Source: Bradyrhizobium sp. SZCCHNS1050
GTDB lineage: Bacteria > Pseudomonadota > Alphaproteobacteria > Rhizobiales > Xanthobacteraceae
Direction: 5' to 3'
Assembly: GCF_032484785.1 (NCBI RefSeq)
Contig: NZ_JAUETR010000002.1
Coordinates: 1,054,001 to 1,118,000, forward strand
DNA: 64,000 bases
Positions 28,032-37,643 of this stretch are shown in pieces (position 1 is the stretch's first letter; each line of letters opens with the position of its first letter). Position numbers and translations under genes: made by a program. The notes beneath the pieces are model-generated. The model worked only from the letters and a program-made list of their open reading frames with translations, searched no databases and had not been told where the DNA came from.

Positions 28032-30008
28032 TCACCGCCCGACGAAACCGCGTCGCGCCAGCCCTGCCAGCGCACCGCGCACGCGGGCGCGATCGGTGAT
28101 GACGCCGCGGGATGAGCTGAACAGGCGGACCACCAATTGCCGCCGTTGCGCTTCGTCGGGCTGCAGGCGCAGATGCGTGGTCGTCCTGGAGACGGCCTCG
28201 ACCGACGCCTCGAGCCATCCGAGGCCGTCGAGATGCAGCGGCAATCGGGTGCCCGGCCGGGTCATGCGATGATGCGGTGGACCGGCCACGCGGGCCGACG
28301 ACAGCGACAGCGCCTCGATCTTGCACGGCACGACCTCGCCGCTCTGCGCCAGCCAGCCCGCCTCGTCGCTCGGAAACAGGTCCTCGCCGCGCGGCAGCTC
28401 GAAGCAGACGAGAAACGCGATGAAGGCGATCAGCATCGCGATGCCGGCCCATAACAGATTGAAGTAGTCGATCGACGAGATCTCGCTGGCTGCATTCGGC
28501 GACACGAACGCCCAGACGATGGCCGCCGCCGAGCTCGCGGCGATCCCGCCGAAGATCGCGGCGAGCTTGCCGTGGACGCGCGGCTTGGAGCGGTCGCCGC
28601 CCTTGTCGGTCACCTTGAAGGGGCGGCCAAACGGCCGGACCAGCGCGCTGAACAAGGTGACCGTGACGGCAAAGCAGGTCACTGCATGGGTCGCTTCCAT
28701 GAACAGCGGCAGGGTCTTGGAACGCGAGATCCAGCCCATGTAGATGATCGTCCCGAGCAGCGCCGGCACGCCGTAGCGCAGGAACGACAGATAGTCGGCC
28801 TCGAACGCCGGCAGCCCGGCGAACCAGTAGATCGGCGGCGCGATCAGAAGCAGCACCATGAACGGCTTGCAGGCCCAGTTGAGCACGCCATGCAGGAAGT
28901 GCCAGCGCTGGGTGAAGCTGTAGCCGCGGCTGCGCAGCGGACCATCGCGCAAGAGCGCGACCTGAATCGTGCCGAGGCACCAGCGGGCGCGCTGGGTGAT
29001 GTATTCGGGCACGCCTTCCGCCGAGAGGCCGAAGCTGAGCGGTTCGTTCAGCCAGACCGTGCGATGGCCGCGCTTGAGCAGCGTGTAGGTGAGGTTGAGA
29101 TCCTCGGAGATCGCCGCGTGCGGGAAGCCGCCGATCTCCATGAGCCGCTCGCGGCGGACGACGAAGGAGGTGCCGACACAGAACGCGCAGCCCCAGGCGT
29201 CCTTCGCCGGCTGGAACACGTCGAAGAAGAAGCGCTGGTCGTCGACCCAGTGGCTTGACGCCAGCAGATTGTGCTGGATCGGATCGGGGTTGTAGTAGAA
29301 TTGCGGCGTCTGCACGACGGCGATATCGGGCTCGGACAGCAGCAGGCCGACCGTCCGCTGGAGGAAGTCACGGCGCGGGGCGAAGTCGGCATCGAGCACC
29401 AGGATCACCGGCGCGTTCGATAGCTGCGCCGTCGCCGCAAGCGCGTTGTTGAGATTGCCGGCCTTGGCGCCCTTGTTGTCGGGCCGCGTCAGATGGCGCG
29501 CGCCGACCTCGTCGCAGAAGGCGCGGAGCCGATCGCGCCTGGTATCGTCGAGCACCCAGACGGTCTTGTTGGGATAGTCGAGCGCGAGCGCGGCGAGGAT
29601 CGAGCGCTCGACAATCTCCATAGGCTCGTCATAGGTGCAGATGAACACGTCCACGACCGGCTGCTCGCCCCGTGCGGCCAGCGCAGCTTGCGCGGCGTCG
29701 GCCTGTCCCGAGCGATCGACGCTGCGGGTCAAGATCAGAATCGACATCAGCGTGTAGGAGATCGCCACGATCTCGAGCGTGATGAACAGCCGCGGCCACA
29801 GCGCCTGCAGGGTCAGGTCGAACACCGGCAGCGTGTCGTGCCAGCGCCACAGCGTGTAGATCAGGAGGAACGACGCTGCGGTAGCGCCGAACAGCAGGCG
29901 GTCGCGCCGGCGCGTCGGATCGAGCAGACGCGCCATCACGAGGAGCCCGAGCAGGACTCCGAGATCGGTGGTCAACACCGAGGCGTCATTGCTGGGGAGC
30001 GGAAACAT
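28032..30008 (-). CDS. Cellulose-synthase-like family 2 glycosyltransferase with C-terminal PilZ-like domain
   Basis: 658 residues from ATG 30008. The processive GT2 signatures are present: D in FICTYDEP, DxD in LVLDADFAP, SEDLNLTY and the QRARW motif for the nascent chain. Four hydrophobic segments before the catalytic domain and several after form the membrane channel, as in BcsA. The last 100 residues (about RIEALSLSSARVAGPP) resemble a PilZ domain, which would bind cyclic di-GMP, but the RxxxR motif is not clear. Start overlaps the stop of the upstream gene by one base (TGATG). No bcsB or bcsC is visible, so the product may not be cellulose. Confidence 0.87.
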   Translation of the reverse strand: MFPLPSNDASVLTTDLGVLLGLLVMARLLDPTRRRDRLLFGATAASFLLIYTLWRWHDTLPVFDLTLQALWPRLFITLEIVAISYTLMSILILTRSVDRSGQADAAQAALAARGEQPVVDVFICTYDEPMEIVERSILAALALDYPNKTVWVLDDTRRDRLRAFCDEVGARHLTRPDNKGAKAGNLNNALAATAQLSNAPVILVLDADFAPRRDFLQRTVGLLLSEPDIAVVQTPQFYYNPDPIQHNLLASSHWVDDQRFFFDVFQPAKDAWGCAFCVGTSFVVRRERLMEIGGFPHAAISEDLNLTYTLLKRGHRTVWLNEPLSFGLSAEGVPEYITQRARWCLGTIQVALLRDGPLRSRGYSFTQRWHFLHGVLNWACKPFMVLLLIAPPIYWFAGLPAFEADYLSFLRYGVPALLGTIIYMGWISRSKTLPLFMEATHAVTCFAVTVTLFSALVRPFGRPFKVTDKGGDRSKPRVHGKLAAIFGGIAASSAAAIVWAFVSPNAASEISSIDYFNLLWAGIAMLIAFIAFLVCFELPRGEDLFPSDEAGWLAQSGEVVPCKIEALSLSSARVAGPPHHRMTRPGTRLPLHLDGLGWLEASVEAVSRTTTHLRLQPDEAQRRQLVVRLFSSSRGVITDRARVRGALAGLARRGFVGR

Positions 30009-31225
30009 CAGGGGACCCTTGCGCCGGTGAAAGGATTCCAGCCGGTCTCGGCGAGCACGGCCCAGGCGGTAGCACCGAGATGCGGGCGCTTGTAGTAGAA
30101 GAAGTCCTGGATGGTGGTCGCGCCCGTCGGGTCGATCGACAGACCCGTGGTGAGGCGCGCGTTGCGCGTCGCGTTCAGCAGTCCCGTTGCCGTGCGGTCG
30201 GCACGCAACCCTGCAAGCAGCTCCTCGCTGGCAGCGGCATCTCCGACCATGCGATAGGCCAGCGCCGCCTGCGCGGTGCCCTCGACCCAGACGCCGTCGC
30301 GATCGCTGTTGAAATCGAAGCCTCCGTCGACGGCAAGATGAGTTTCGGCAAAGCGCAGCGCGCTGCGCCAGTCGGGCGCATCCGTCACCGCCATCCACGG
30401 CCAGAGCTGCACGTCGAGCGCGAGCAGATTGTCGTCGGCGAGGCGGCCGTCGGGCTTGGTGCCGAGCAGGAAGCGATCGCCGCGGAACGTGCGATCGAGC
30501 AGGCGGCGCGCCGTCTGCGCGGCATCCTGATAGCGCGGCTCCAATGTGATACGATGGAGCCAGGAGGCCACGGCGTAGACATCGGCATTATGCTCGGTCG
30601 ACATCCAGCTGAGGCGCACCTGCTGCGGATCGTAACCGTGATAACCGCCGCTGAAGCCGTCCGCTCCGTTCGTTGCGCTGGCAATGATCCAGTCCATCAG
30701 GCGCCGCGCGCTGGACAAGTAGCCCTCCTCGCCGGTCGCCTGATGCAGCGTCAGCAGCGCCAGCGCTGCCCAGGCGACGTTGCCGGTCGCGGTGCCGTCC
30801 TGCGCGGCATCCTCGCCCCAGATCTTCTTCTGGTCGTCCCACCAGCCAGGCAGCAGCGCCGCCCCGGGGCCGACAGGACCGGCGCGATAGGCATTGCGAA
30901 GGCGCCCATCGCCGAAGGTGCGATCATGAGCGGCGGCATGCATCAGCGCGTTGCCGATCACGCGGCCCTCGTCGGTGCGACCGCATGCGACCAGCGCGAT
31001 CGCTGCCAGAGCGTTGTCATAGGTGAACGCCGTCGTCGAAAGGCCGAGCGGCAGCCCCTCCTCGTCGGCACCCGGCTCGTAGCTGCGAATGAACGCCGCG
31101 TCACGGCCGGCGAGGCCAGGCTCGACGGCCTGCACCAGTCCCGCACAGAGCGGAGTCTCGGCCCGCATCGGCGATGCGCCGCCGAGCAGAGCGATCACCG
31201 CCATCATCATGGAGAGAAGCCTCAT
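30008..31225 (-). CDS. Secreted alpha/alpha-toroid protein in glycan export operon
   Basis: 405 residues from ATG 31225, with a signal peptide MRLLSMMMAVIALLGG to MRAET. The rest is rich in repeated helical pairs with aromatic and acidic residues (FTYDNALAAIALVACG, WLHRITLEPRYQDAAQTARR, GVWVEGTAQAALAYRMVG), the look of a six-hairpin glycosidase or lyase fold. Because it sits between an HlyD-like protein and a BcsA-like synthase, it may trim or process the exported polymer in the periplasm, the place taken by the BcsZ endoglucanase in cellulose operons. No catalytic residues are assigned. Start overlaps the upstream stop by four bases (ATGA). Confidence 0.7.
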   Translation of the reverse strand: MRLLSMMMAVIALLGGASPMRAETPLCAGLVQAVEPGLAGRDAAFIRSYEPGADEEGLPLGLSTTAFTYDNALAAIALVACGRTDEGRVIGNALMHAAAHDRTFGDGRLRNAYRAGPVGPGAALLPGWWDDQKKIWGEDAAQDGTATGNVAWAALALLTLHQATGEEGYLSSARRLMDWIIASATNGADGFSGGYHGYDPQQVRLSWMSTEHNADVYAVASWLHRITLEPRYQDAAQTARRLLDRTFRGDRFLLGTKPDGRLADDNLLALDVQLWPWMAVTDAPDWRSALRFAETHLAVDGGFDFNSDRDGVWVEGTAQAALAYRMVGDAAASEELLAGLRADRTATGLLNATRNARLTTGLSIDPTGATTIQDFFYYKRPHLGATAWAVLAETGWNPFTGARVP

Positions 31226-32697
31226 TGTGCCGAGACCGCGCGCGCCGTCGGAAGCCACTGCTCGTCCAATACCGGCTGCTGCGCCGGGTGCGACCGCAAG
31301 GCGGAGTCGAGCTTGGTGACACCGGCACGGCGCGTCGCTTCGTCCGGCTCAGACGGGTCCAGGTCGGTCAGCGACGCAACGAGGTGGCCGAGCCGGCGCC
31401 ATGTCACCGACATCGACGGCACGATGCCATTGTCGCGCGTCACGGTGACCCACTGCCCCACCGTGCAGGCCGGTGTCGCCGCGGAGGTCGGCTGCGCCGC
31501 CGGTTTTTCGTCGGCAGCATCAGGTGTAATCATGACATAGAGCTCGCGCCGCTCGGTCTGCGGAAATGGCACGGCAAAGCGCTCGTCGACCTTGTCGCTG
31601 GTCTTCGGCAGCACGGCGCTGACGATGCCGCTATGAAAGCCGCCGCCATCGATGCGCACCTTGGTGCCCGGCTTCATCGCTTCGCCCTGGCGATAGGAGA
31701 AGATCGCGACCACAAAACGCTTGTCGCAATCGACCACCGAGGCGATCGTATCGCCGGCGCTGACGTGGCGTCCGGTGTCGGCGCCCACCGCCAGCACCTT
31801 GCCGGGACCGGGCGAGAGCACGTCCGCGGCAGCGAGCCGCGCCAGCCGCGCGCGCTCCGACTTGATCAGGCCCTCGAGATCATCGAGCACGGCCGCCTGC
31901 TGTTTCTCCTCGATCTCCATCCGCCTTGCATCGAGATCGATGTCACGGCGCTTCTGACTGAGCATGTTCAGCGCGACCAGATCCTCGCCGACATAGACGC
32001 CGGCGTCGAGCGCCTTCAGCTGTGTCAGCTTCTGGTTCAGCTTGGCAGTCTGCGCATCGGTGTCGTGCAGCGCCGCCGCATATTGCTGCTCGGTCGGCTT
32101 CAGCATCTCGACGCTGGCGGCATCGCGCGCGACCATGCGGTTCTGGCGGTCGACGATGGCCTTCTTCTCGCTGCTCTGCGCGTTCGACTGCGCGACGCGG
32201 GCACGCAGCTCCTCGATCTGGGACTGCAACTGCGCCTTCAACTGACCGGCTTGGCTCGCGATCTCCCGATCGAGCGAGCTGACATAAGCGACGTCGGACT
32301 GATGCTTGGCGCGGGTGGCGTCGAGCTTCTGACGCGCGTCGCCCGCCTTTTCTTCCAGCGAGATGAGCGTGGCGCGGTCCAGCCGCGGATTGGTGATCTC
32401 TGCGAGGCGGTCGCCGGACCGAACCTCGCCACCCGGCTTGGCCGTGAGCGAATCGACCTGGCCCGCGATCGGGGACGTCAGCAGCATCACCGGCGCATCG
32501 ACCACGGCGCGATCGGACTGGTCGGCCACGATCGGCGGCACCACCGCGGTCAGCATCAGCGCCGAGAGGATGCCGGCCACGCCGAGCGCCGACACCCTGA
32601 GGATCACGGGATGGCGCTGTGGCTGGGTTGCGGTCTTCGGAGCGGCGGGACGTTGCGCGGGGGCTGGCTTGAAACCGTCATCGAAGCGATCGGTCAT
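31222..32697 (-). CDS. HlyD-like membrane fusion protein
   Basis: 491 residues from ATG 32697; the extended frame to 32805 is not needed. One N-terminal transmembrane helix (VSALGVAGILSALMLTAVV), a lipoyl/barrel-sandwich half (VMLLTSPIAGQVDSLTAKPG), about 200 residues of coiled coil rich in Gln/Ala/Lys, and the second half (LSPGPGKVLAVGADTGRHVSAGD). This is the architecture of membrane fusion proteins such as HlyD or Alg44. It is the first gene of a coupled trio with the toroid protein and the GT2 synthase, so it probably bridges the synthase to the periplasm. Confidence 0.85.
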   Translation of the reverse strand: MTDRFDDGFKPAPAQRPAAPKTATQPQRHPVILRVSALGVAGILSALMLTAVVPPIVADQSDRAVVDAPVMLLTSPIAGQVDSLTAKPGGEVRSGDRLAEITNPRLDRATLISLEEKAGDARQKLDATRAKHQSDVAYVSSLDREIASQAGQLKAQLQSQIEELRARVAQSNAQSSEKKAIVDRQNRMVARDAASVEMLKPTEQQYAAALHDTDAQTAKLNQKLTQLKALDAGVYVGEDLVALNMLSQKRRDIDLDARRMEIEEKQQAAVLDDLEGLIKSERARLARLAAADVLSPGPGKVLAVGADTGRHVSAGDTIASVVDCDKRFVVAIFSYRQGEAMKPGTKVRIDGGGFHSGIVSAVLPKTSDKVDERFAVPFPQTERRELYVMITPDAADEKPAAQPTSAATPACTVGQWVTVTRDNGIVPSMSVTWRRLGHLVASLTDLDPSEPDEATRRAGVTKLDSALRSHPAQQPVLDEQWLPTARAVSAQ

Positions 32698-32893
32698 CAG
32701 GTCTCTTTCGGTTTGGGGTGACACGCCCCGAAAGACGCTTCCTCGGCTGATCCGGAGTTCCAGGCTCCGGTCTCGATGGCTCAACCCAAACCAGATCGCG
32801 GGCACATCGTTTCAAGCTGCGCCCGATCTCCGCGCTCACCTCCGGTCACGTTATGTTGCAGTGCGATGGCGCGGTTTCCGCTTGCGGCCGCGC

Positions 32894-34393
32894 TCAATCC
32901 TCATTCGCCTTGAAGCGTCCGAGTCCCTTCAAGATGAACGGCGCGATCAGAGCAATCAGCGCGACGACCAGAAGCGTTGCAGAGATCGGCGACTGCAGCA
33001 GGGTCATGGGGTCCCCAAGGCTGATCGCGAGCGCCCGCCGCAACTGGCTCTCGGCGATCGGCCCGAGGATGAGCCCGACCACGACGGGCGCAATCGGGAA
33101 ATCGAACCGGCGCATCAGGAAGCCGAGCACGCCGAAGCCGGCCAGCATCGACAGTTCCACGACCGACGGTTTTGCCGCGATCGTGCCCATGGTCGCGAAC
33201 ACGAGGATGCCAGCGTAGAGCCATGGTGTCGGGATCGCGAGCAGCTTCACCCACAGGCCGACCAGCGGCAGGTTGAGGACGAGCAGCATCGTGTTGGCGA
33301 TGAACAGGCTCGCGATCAGGCCCCAGACCAGGTCGGGCCGCTCGGCGAACAACAGCGGGCCCGGGTTGAGACCATACTGCTGGAAGCCGGCGAGCATCAT
33401 CGCGGCGGTCGCCGACGTCGGCAGGCCGAGCGTCAGCAGCGGCACCAAGGTGCCCGCGGCGGAGGCGTTGTTGGCGGCCTCAGGGCCGGCGACGCCTTCG
33501 ATCGCGCCTTTGCCGAATTGGTCAGGATATTTGGTCAGGCGCCGCTCGGCAGAATAGGACAGGAACGTCGGGATCTCCGCCCCGCCCGCCGGCAGCGCGC
33601 CGATTGGAAAGCCGAACATGGTGCCGCGCAGCCACGGCTTCCACGACCGCTTCCAGTCCTCGCGCGTCATCCACAGCGAGCCCTTGATGGCCTCGATCTT
33701 CTCCTCGGTATGATGCCGGCGCGAGGCGACGTAGAGCGCCTCGCCGACCGCGAACAGGCCGACCGCCAAGGTCGTCACCTCGACACCATCGAGCAGCTCG
33801 GGCACGCCGAAGGCGAGCCGCGCCTGCCCGGTGAGCTTGTCGATGCCGATGAGGCCGAGCGTGAGACCAATGAACAGGCTGGTGAGGCCGCGGATCGGTG
33901 AATCGCCGAAGGTCGCGGACACCGTGACGAAGGCGACGCACATCAGCGCGAAGTAGTCCTCCGGCCCGAAGCGCACGGCGATGTCGACGAGGTAAGGCGA
34001 CAGGAAGGCGAGACCGATCGTGGCGATGGTGCCTGCGACGAAGGAGCCGATCGCCGCGGTCGCCAGCGCCGGGCCGCCGCGGCCGGCCTTGGCCATCTTG
34101 TTGCCCTCGAGCGCGGTCGCCATCGAGGCGCTCTCGCCAGGCGTGTTGATCAGGATCGCGGTGGTCGATCCGCCATACATGCCGCCATAATAGATGCCAG
34201 CGAACATGATCAGCGAACCGCCGGGATCGAGCTTGTAGGTGACCGGCAGCAGCAGGGCGACCGTGAGCGCCGGCCCGATGCCCGGCAGCACCCCGACGGC
34301 GGTGCCGAGGAACACGCCGACCAGCGCATAGAGCAGGTTCATGGGCTGGACGGCGATCGCCATCCCATGCGCGAGTGCGGCAAAGGTGTCCAT
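32894..34393 (-). CDS. tctA: Tripartite tricarboxylate transporter, large permease TctA
   Basis: 499 residues, about twelve transmembrane segments. Family signatures: [37 protein letters not shown] and ALVTLGLPTS-like [12 protein letters not shown]. Large inner-membrane subunit of a TctABC-type secondary transporter for organic acids. Its start overlaps the tctB stop by one base (TGATG). Third gene of the operon tctC-tctB-tctA. The substrate cannot be set from sequence. Confidence 0.93.
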   Translation of the reverse strand: MDTFAALAHGMAIAVQPMNLLYALVGVFLGTAVGVLPGIGPALTVALLLPVTYKLDPGGSLIMFAGIYYGGMYGGSTTAILINTPGESASMATALEGNKMAKAGRGGPALATAAIGSFVAGTIATIGLAFLSPYLVDIAVRFGPEDYFALMCVAFVTVSATFGDSPIRGLTSLFIGLTLGLIGIDKLTGQARLAFGVPELLDGVEVTTLAVGLFAVGEALYVASRRHHTEEKIEAIKGSLWMTREDWKRSWKPWLRGTMFGFPIGALPAGGAEIPTFLSYSAERRLTKYPDQFGKGAIEGVAGPEAANNASAAGTLVPLLTLGLPTSATAAMMLAGFQQYGLNPGPLLFAERPDLVWGLIASLFIANTMLLVLNLPLVGLWVKLLAIPTPWLYAGILVFATMGTIAAKPSVVELSMLAGFGVLGFLMRRFDFPIAPVVVGLILGPIAESQLRRALAISLGDPMTLLQSPISATLLVVALIALIAPFILKGLGRFKANED

Positions 34394-34887
34394 CAGAGCA
34401 GTCTTTCGAGCGGACCGGCGGGAAGGCTCAAGGTCAGGAGGCGGTCGAAGGCGAGATAGATCGTGGTCGTCAGCACCGCGCCGATGACGAAATCGGTGAC
34501 AAAGGCGCGCCGGCCGAACGCCGCCGACGTCGTCACGAACAGCGCCGTCGTCGCCAGGATGAAGCCGCCGCCGAAGCCGATGATGGCGATCAGCAGCGCA
34601 AGTCCGACAAGAATGAGCAGCACCGCGACCGGATCGGAGCTCTCGCGCGGCGGCAGGTTGCCTCTGACGGCATCGATCAGATTGGCCAGTGCAAGAATGC
34701 CGAGCCCGATCGCGATCACGACCGGCATGACCTGCGGGCCCATGCCGTACATCGTGGTCGCCGGGATCTGATTGGCGTCGTAGACCAGCACGAGCGCGAC
34801 GGCCGCCAGGAGCGCCGCAATGACGATGCCGGCCTTGTCGACGCCTCCCGAGGCGGGTGTCTCGGTGCCGGCGCGCTCCGTCGTCAT
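34393..34887 (-). CDS. tctB: Tripartite tricarboxylate transporter, small subunit TctB
   Basis: 164 residues with four hydrophobic helices ([39 protein letters not shown], and two C-terminal ones), the TctB layout. It starts within the tctC stop (ATGA overlap) and ends within the tctA start. It is needed with TctA for transport of the ligand delivered by TctC. Confidence 0.88.
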   Translation of the reverse strand: MTTERAGTETPASGGVDKAGIVIAALLAAVALVLVYDANQIPATTMYGMGPQVMPVVIAIGLGILALANLIDAVRGNLPPRESSDPVAVLLILVGLALLIAIIGFGGGFILATTALFVTTSAAFGRRAFVTDFVIGAVLTTTIYLAFDRLLTLSLPAGPLERLL

Positions 34888-35852
34888 GACTTGACGAGGC
34901 CGACCGACTTCAGCACGTCGGTGACGCGCACGTTCTCCTTCTTCAGGAACTCGGCGAAGGCGTCCCCCGGAAGATAGGCGTCATCCCAGCCCTTCTGTTT
35001 CAGGATCTCCTTCCAGGAATCCGACTTCACCATCTTCTCGACGGCCTCGCTGAGCGTCTTTTTCTGCTCCGGCGTAATGCCGGGCGCAGCGACGACCGAG
35101 CGCCAGTTGGCGAGCACGAGATCGATGCCCTGCTCCTTGAAGGTCGGGATGTCGACGCCGGGAATGCGCTTCTCCGAGGATATGCCGATCGCGCGCAGCT
35201 TGCCGCTCTTGATCTGCCCGTCATACTCGGACAGGCCGGAAATGCCGGCGGTGACCTTGCCGCCGAGGATCGCCGCCAGCGACTCGCCGCCGCCTGAGAA
35301 CGGGATGTAGTTGACCTTCTTGGCGTCGGCCCCGACGGCGCCGGCGAACAGCGCGGCCATGACGTGATCGACACCGCCGGCCGAGCCGCCGGCGAAGGTG
35401 ACCTTGGCGATGTCGGCCTTCAGCGCCGCGGCGAGATCCTGCGCGGTCTTGATCGGCGATGCGGCCGGCACGACGATGACCTGGATCTCCTCGGTCAGCC
35501 GCGCGATCGGCGTCACCTGCTCCAGCGTCACCGGCGACTTGTTCATGGCGAGCGCGCCGACCATCACGAAGCCGTTGACCATCAGCTGGTTGCCGTCGCC
35601 CTTGGCGCCGGTGACGAACTGCGCGATGCCGACGGTGCCGCCGGCGCCGGCGACGTTGGTCACCTGGACGCTGCGTGCCACACCCGACGCCACGAAGGCC
35701 TGCTGCATTGCCCGCGCGGTCTGGTCCCAGCCGCCGCCGGGCGCGGCCGGCGCCATGACCTTCAACTCGAGTTGCTGGGCGAAGGCTGGAGTACCGGCAA
35801 GCACAGTCAAAGCGACGACCGCGCCGAACAGGCGCGTACAGAACGAATTCAA
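34884..35852 (-). CDS. tctC: Bug/TctC-type periplasmic solute-binding protein
   Basis: 322 residues if started at TTG 35852, which has a perfect GGAGGA five bases upstream and yields a clean signal peptide ([19 protein letters not shown] to AFAQQ). The ATG start at 35915 adds 21 basic residues and has no good binding site. The mature protein shows the Bug fold markers [19 protein letters not shown] and [16 protein letters not shown]. It captures a small carboxylate or similar ligand for TctBA encoded directly downstream. Confidence 0.88.
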   Translation of the reverse strand: MNSFCTRLFGAVVALTVLAGTPAFAQQLELKVMAPAAPGGGWDQTARAMQQAFVASGVARSVQVTNVAGAGGTVGIAQFVTGAKGDGNQLMVNGFVMVGALAMNKSPVTLEQVTPIARLTEEIQVIVVPAASPIKTAQDLAAALKADIAKVTFAGGSAGGVDHVMAALFAGAVGADAKKVNYIPFSGGGESLAAILGGKVTAGISGLSEYDGQIKSGKLRAIGISSEKRIPGVDIPTFKEQGIDLVLANWRSVVAAPGITPEQKKTLSEAVEKMVKSDSWKEILKQKGWDDAYLPGDAFAEFLKKENVRVTDVLKSVGLVKS

Positions 35853-36017
35853 AGCGGTCCTCCACGGTCGGCCGAACGAACGGCTCGCGTTTCTTTTGCC
35901 TCTGAGGAACGGCATTTCAGCGGGAAATGCGGCCGCTGTCCAGACGGGATTGCTCGCGCCGTCGCCCGCGTTGCAGCAGCAGCCTTGGGAGAACGAGACG
36001 GTTGTGGGAGGAGCGGC

Positions 36018-36380
36018 CTAACCGCAAGTCCAGACCATCCCCACCGGCGTCCGCGTCCAGCACGGGCCGAAGCTGCCGCCATTGTAATGGCCGCGATAGA
36101 AGCCGGGCTGGCCGAAATAATGCCACTCGCCGTTGTAGAGCATGTATTTCGGCGTACCGTCGATATACCAATGGCGGCGGCTGCCGCGCGGCCCGTTGCG
36201 CATGGCCTCCTTGTCGGCATAGAGCGGCAGGCTGTTGTTGGGCGGCTGCTTGTAGCCGGGCAGGAAGCCATAGCCCTGCCAACGGTGCGCCTTGCGCTTG
36301 TGCGACGGCGCCGCGGACGCGATCGCGGGCACCAGCAGCAGAAGCATCACGATCGCGACGATGAAACGATGCGGCATCAC
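36018..36380 (-). CDS. Small secreted protein of unknown function
   Basis: 120 residues with a signal peptide (MMPHRFIVAIVMLLLLVPAIASA). The mature part is rich in Trp, Tyr, Gly and Pro (YGFLPGYKQPPNN, HWYIDGTPKYMLYNGEWHYFG) and ends with two Cys. It looks like a short cell-surface protein of the kind common in Bradyrhizobium relatives. No family assigned. Confidence 0.6.
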   Translation of the reverse strand: MMPHRFIVAIVMLLLLVPAIASAAPSHKRKAHRWQGYGFLPGYKQPPNNSLPLYADKEAMRNGPRGSRRHWYIDGTPKYMLYNGEWHYFGQPGFYRGHYNGGSFGPCWTRTPVGMVWTCG

Positions 36381-36458
36381 GGCAGCCCGATGGATACGAG
36401 GGTCTCGAATCTTCAGTTCGATTGCGGCACGGCAACGGCCGTTCCGTCATGAAATGTT

Positions 36459-36737
36459 TCAGCGATGCCGCCGATGCGCGCGGCGCGGCGGAGGCGACGG
36501 CGGGGCGTAGAAGGGATTGAGGTCGCACATCGCCGCACGGCCCGACGCCGTCGCGCGACATTGCGGCAGCGACGTATAGCTGCAGTCGATCCACTCGCCA
36601 CCGCCAAACCGGCCGCCTTCATAGACCTTCATGCACACGGGATAGCGCGGATCGTAGGCTTGGGCGTGAGCAGAGCCCGATAGGACGGACCCGACCGCCA
36701 AACCCAGCGCGAGGGCGCTCCAGTTGAGGACACGCAT
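36459..36737 (-). CDS. DUF3551 family small secreted protein
   Basis: 92 residues. Signal peptide MRVLNWSALALGLAVGSVLS to AHAQA, then the DUF3551 pattern: YPVCMKVYEGG, IDCSYTSLPQCRATASGRAAMCDLNPFY, with four conserved Cys, and a Pro/Arg tail. The family is largely confined to Bradyrhizobium and close relatives and has no known role. Its presence supports the taxonomic placement of the window. Confidence 0.8.
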   Translation of the reverse strand: MRVLNWSALALGLAVGSVLSGSAHAQAYDPRYPVCMKVYEGGRFGGGEWIDCSYTSLPQCRATASGRAAMCDLNPFYAPPSPPPRRAHRRHR

Positions 36738-36839
36738 GCAGGACCTCCGGAATCGACGTCTCGCCGGCCCAGGCCGATTCCCGAGACGGTGATTGCCCCT
36801 GCTCTGTATCGCCAGGGCGTCAAGGCCGCAATGACGCCA

Positions 36840-37535
36840 TTACAACAGGTCGGCCTGCTCTCCGCCGCGGAACCCCATCGCCAGCACGTAGCGCTCCGAC
36901 GAATCCTGCCGGCTCGCCGCCGGCTTGACGTGACGGACGCTGGCGTAATCGCGCTTGAGCTGCGCCATCAAGTCGGCATCGGCGCCGCTCTGGAACGTCT
37001 TGGCGAGAAAGCTGCCGCCCGGCTTGAGCACCTCGCTGGCGAAATGCGCGGCGAGTTCGACGAGACCGACAATGCGCAACTGGTCGGTCTTGCGGTGGCC
37101 GGTGGTGTTGGCCGCCATGTCCGACATCACCACATCGGCACGCCCGCCGAGCATCGCGCGGAGCTTTTCGGGCGCATCCTGGGCATGAAAGTCGAGCTGG
37201 GTGAAGGTGACGCCGGGGATCTCGCCCATCTCCAGCAGATCGATCGCGATCACCCTGCCCTTCCCGGCTTCGGCCCCGACCCGGCGCGCCGCGATCTGGC
37301 TCCAGCCGCCGGGCGCGGCGCCGAGATCGAGCACCGTCATGCCGGGCTTGAGCAGATGATGCTTGTCGTCGATCTCGAGCAGCTTGTAGGCCGCGCGCGA
37401 GCGATAGCCGTCGCGCTTGGCTTGCGCGACATAGGGATCGTTGAGCTGGCGCTCCAGCCAGAGTTTCGAGGACAGCTTGCGCTTGCCTCCGGTCTTGACC
37501 TGCACATGCATGCGGCCGGTGGTGTCTTTTGCCAT
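36840..37535 (-). CDS. rlmE: 23S rRNA 2'-O-ribose methyltransferase RlmE (FtsJ/RrmJ)
   Basis: 231 residues. SAM-binding motif VLDLGAAPGGWSQIA and the K-D-K-E catalytic set: Lys in SRAAYKLLEI, Asp in VMSDMAANTTGH, Lys in FLAKTFQ and Glu in DSSERYVLAMGF. Methylates U2552 of 23S rRNA in Escherichia coli. It follows ppx/gppA on the same strand with about 110 nt and a strong hairpin (37612-37638) between them. Confidence 0.94.
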   Translation of the reverse strand: MAKDTTGRMHVQVKTGGKRKLSSKLWLERQLNDPYVAQAKRDGYRSRAAYKLLEIDDKHHLLKPGMTVLDLGAAPGGWSQIAARRVGAEAGKGRVIAIDLLEMGEIPGVTFTQLDFHAQDAPEKLRAMLGGRADVVMSDMAANTTGHRKTDQLRIVGLVELAAHFASEVLKPGGSFLAKTFQSGADADLMAQLKRDYASVRHVKPAASRQDSSERYVLAMGFRGGEQADLL

Positions 37536-37611
37536 GTGTTTCTCGGTCGTCGTGACCAGACGCGGGAGGCGAAAATCCGTCCACGCTCGAGGTCTGGCGG
37601 AACTACAAAGG

Positions 37612-37638
37612 TCACCCTCCCCCTCCAGGGGAGGGTGA
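37612..37638. repeat. Hairpin CACCCTCCCC/GGGGAGGGTG
   Basis: Near-perfect inverted repeat between ppx/gppA (its 3' side) and rlmE (its 5' side). Short units of this kind occur scattered in Bradyrhizobium genomes. It may form a stable mRNA stem, without an adjacent T-run. Confidence 0.6.
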
Positions 37639-37643
37639 AGTCG

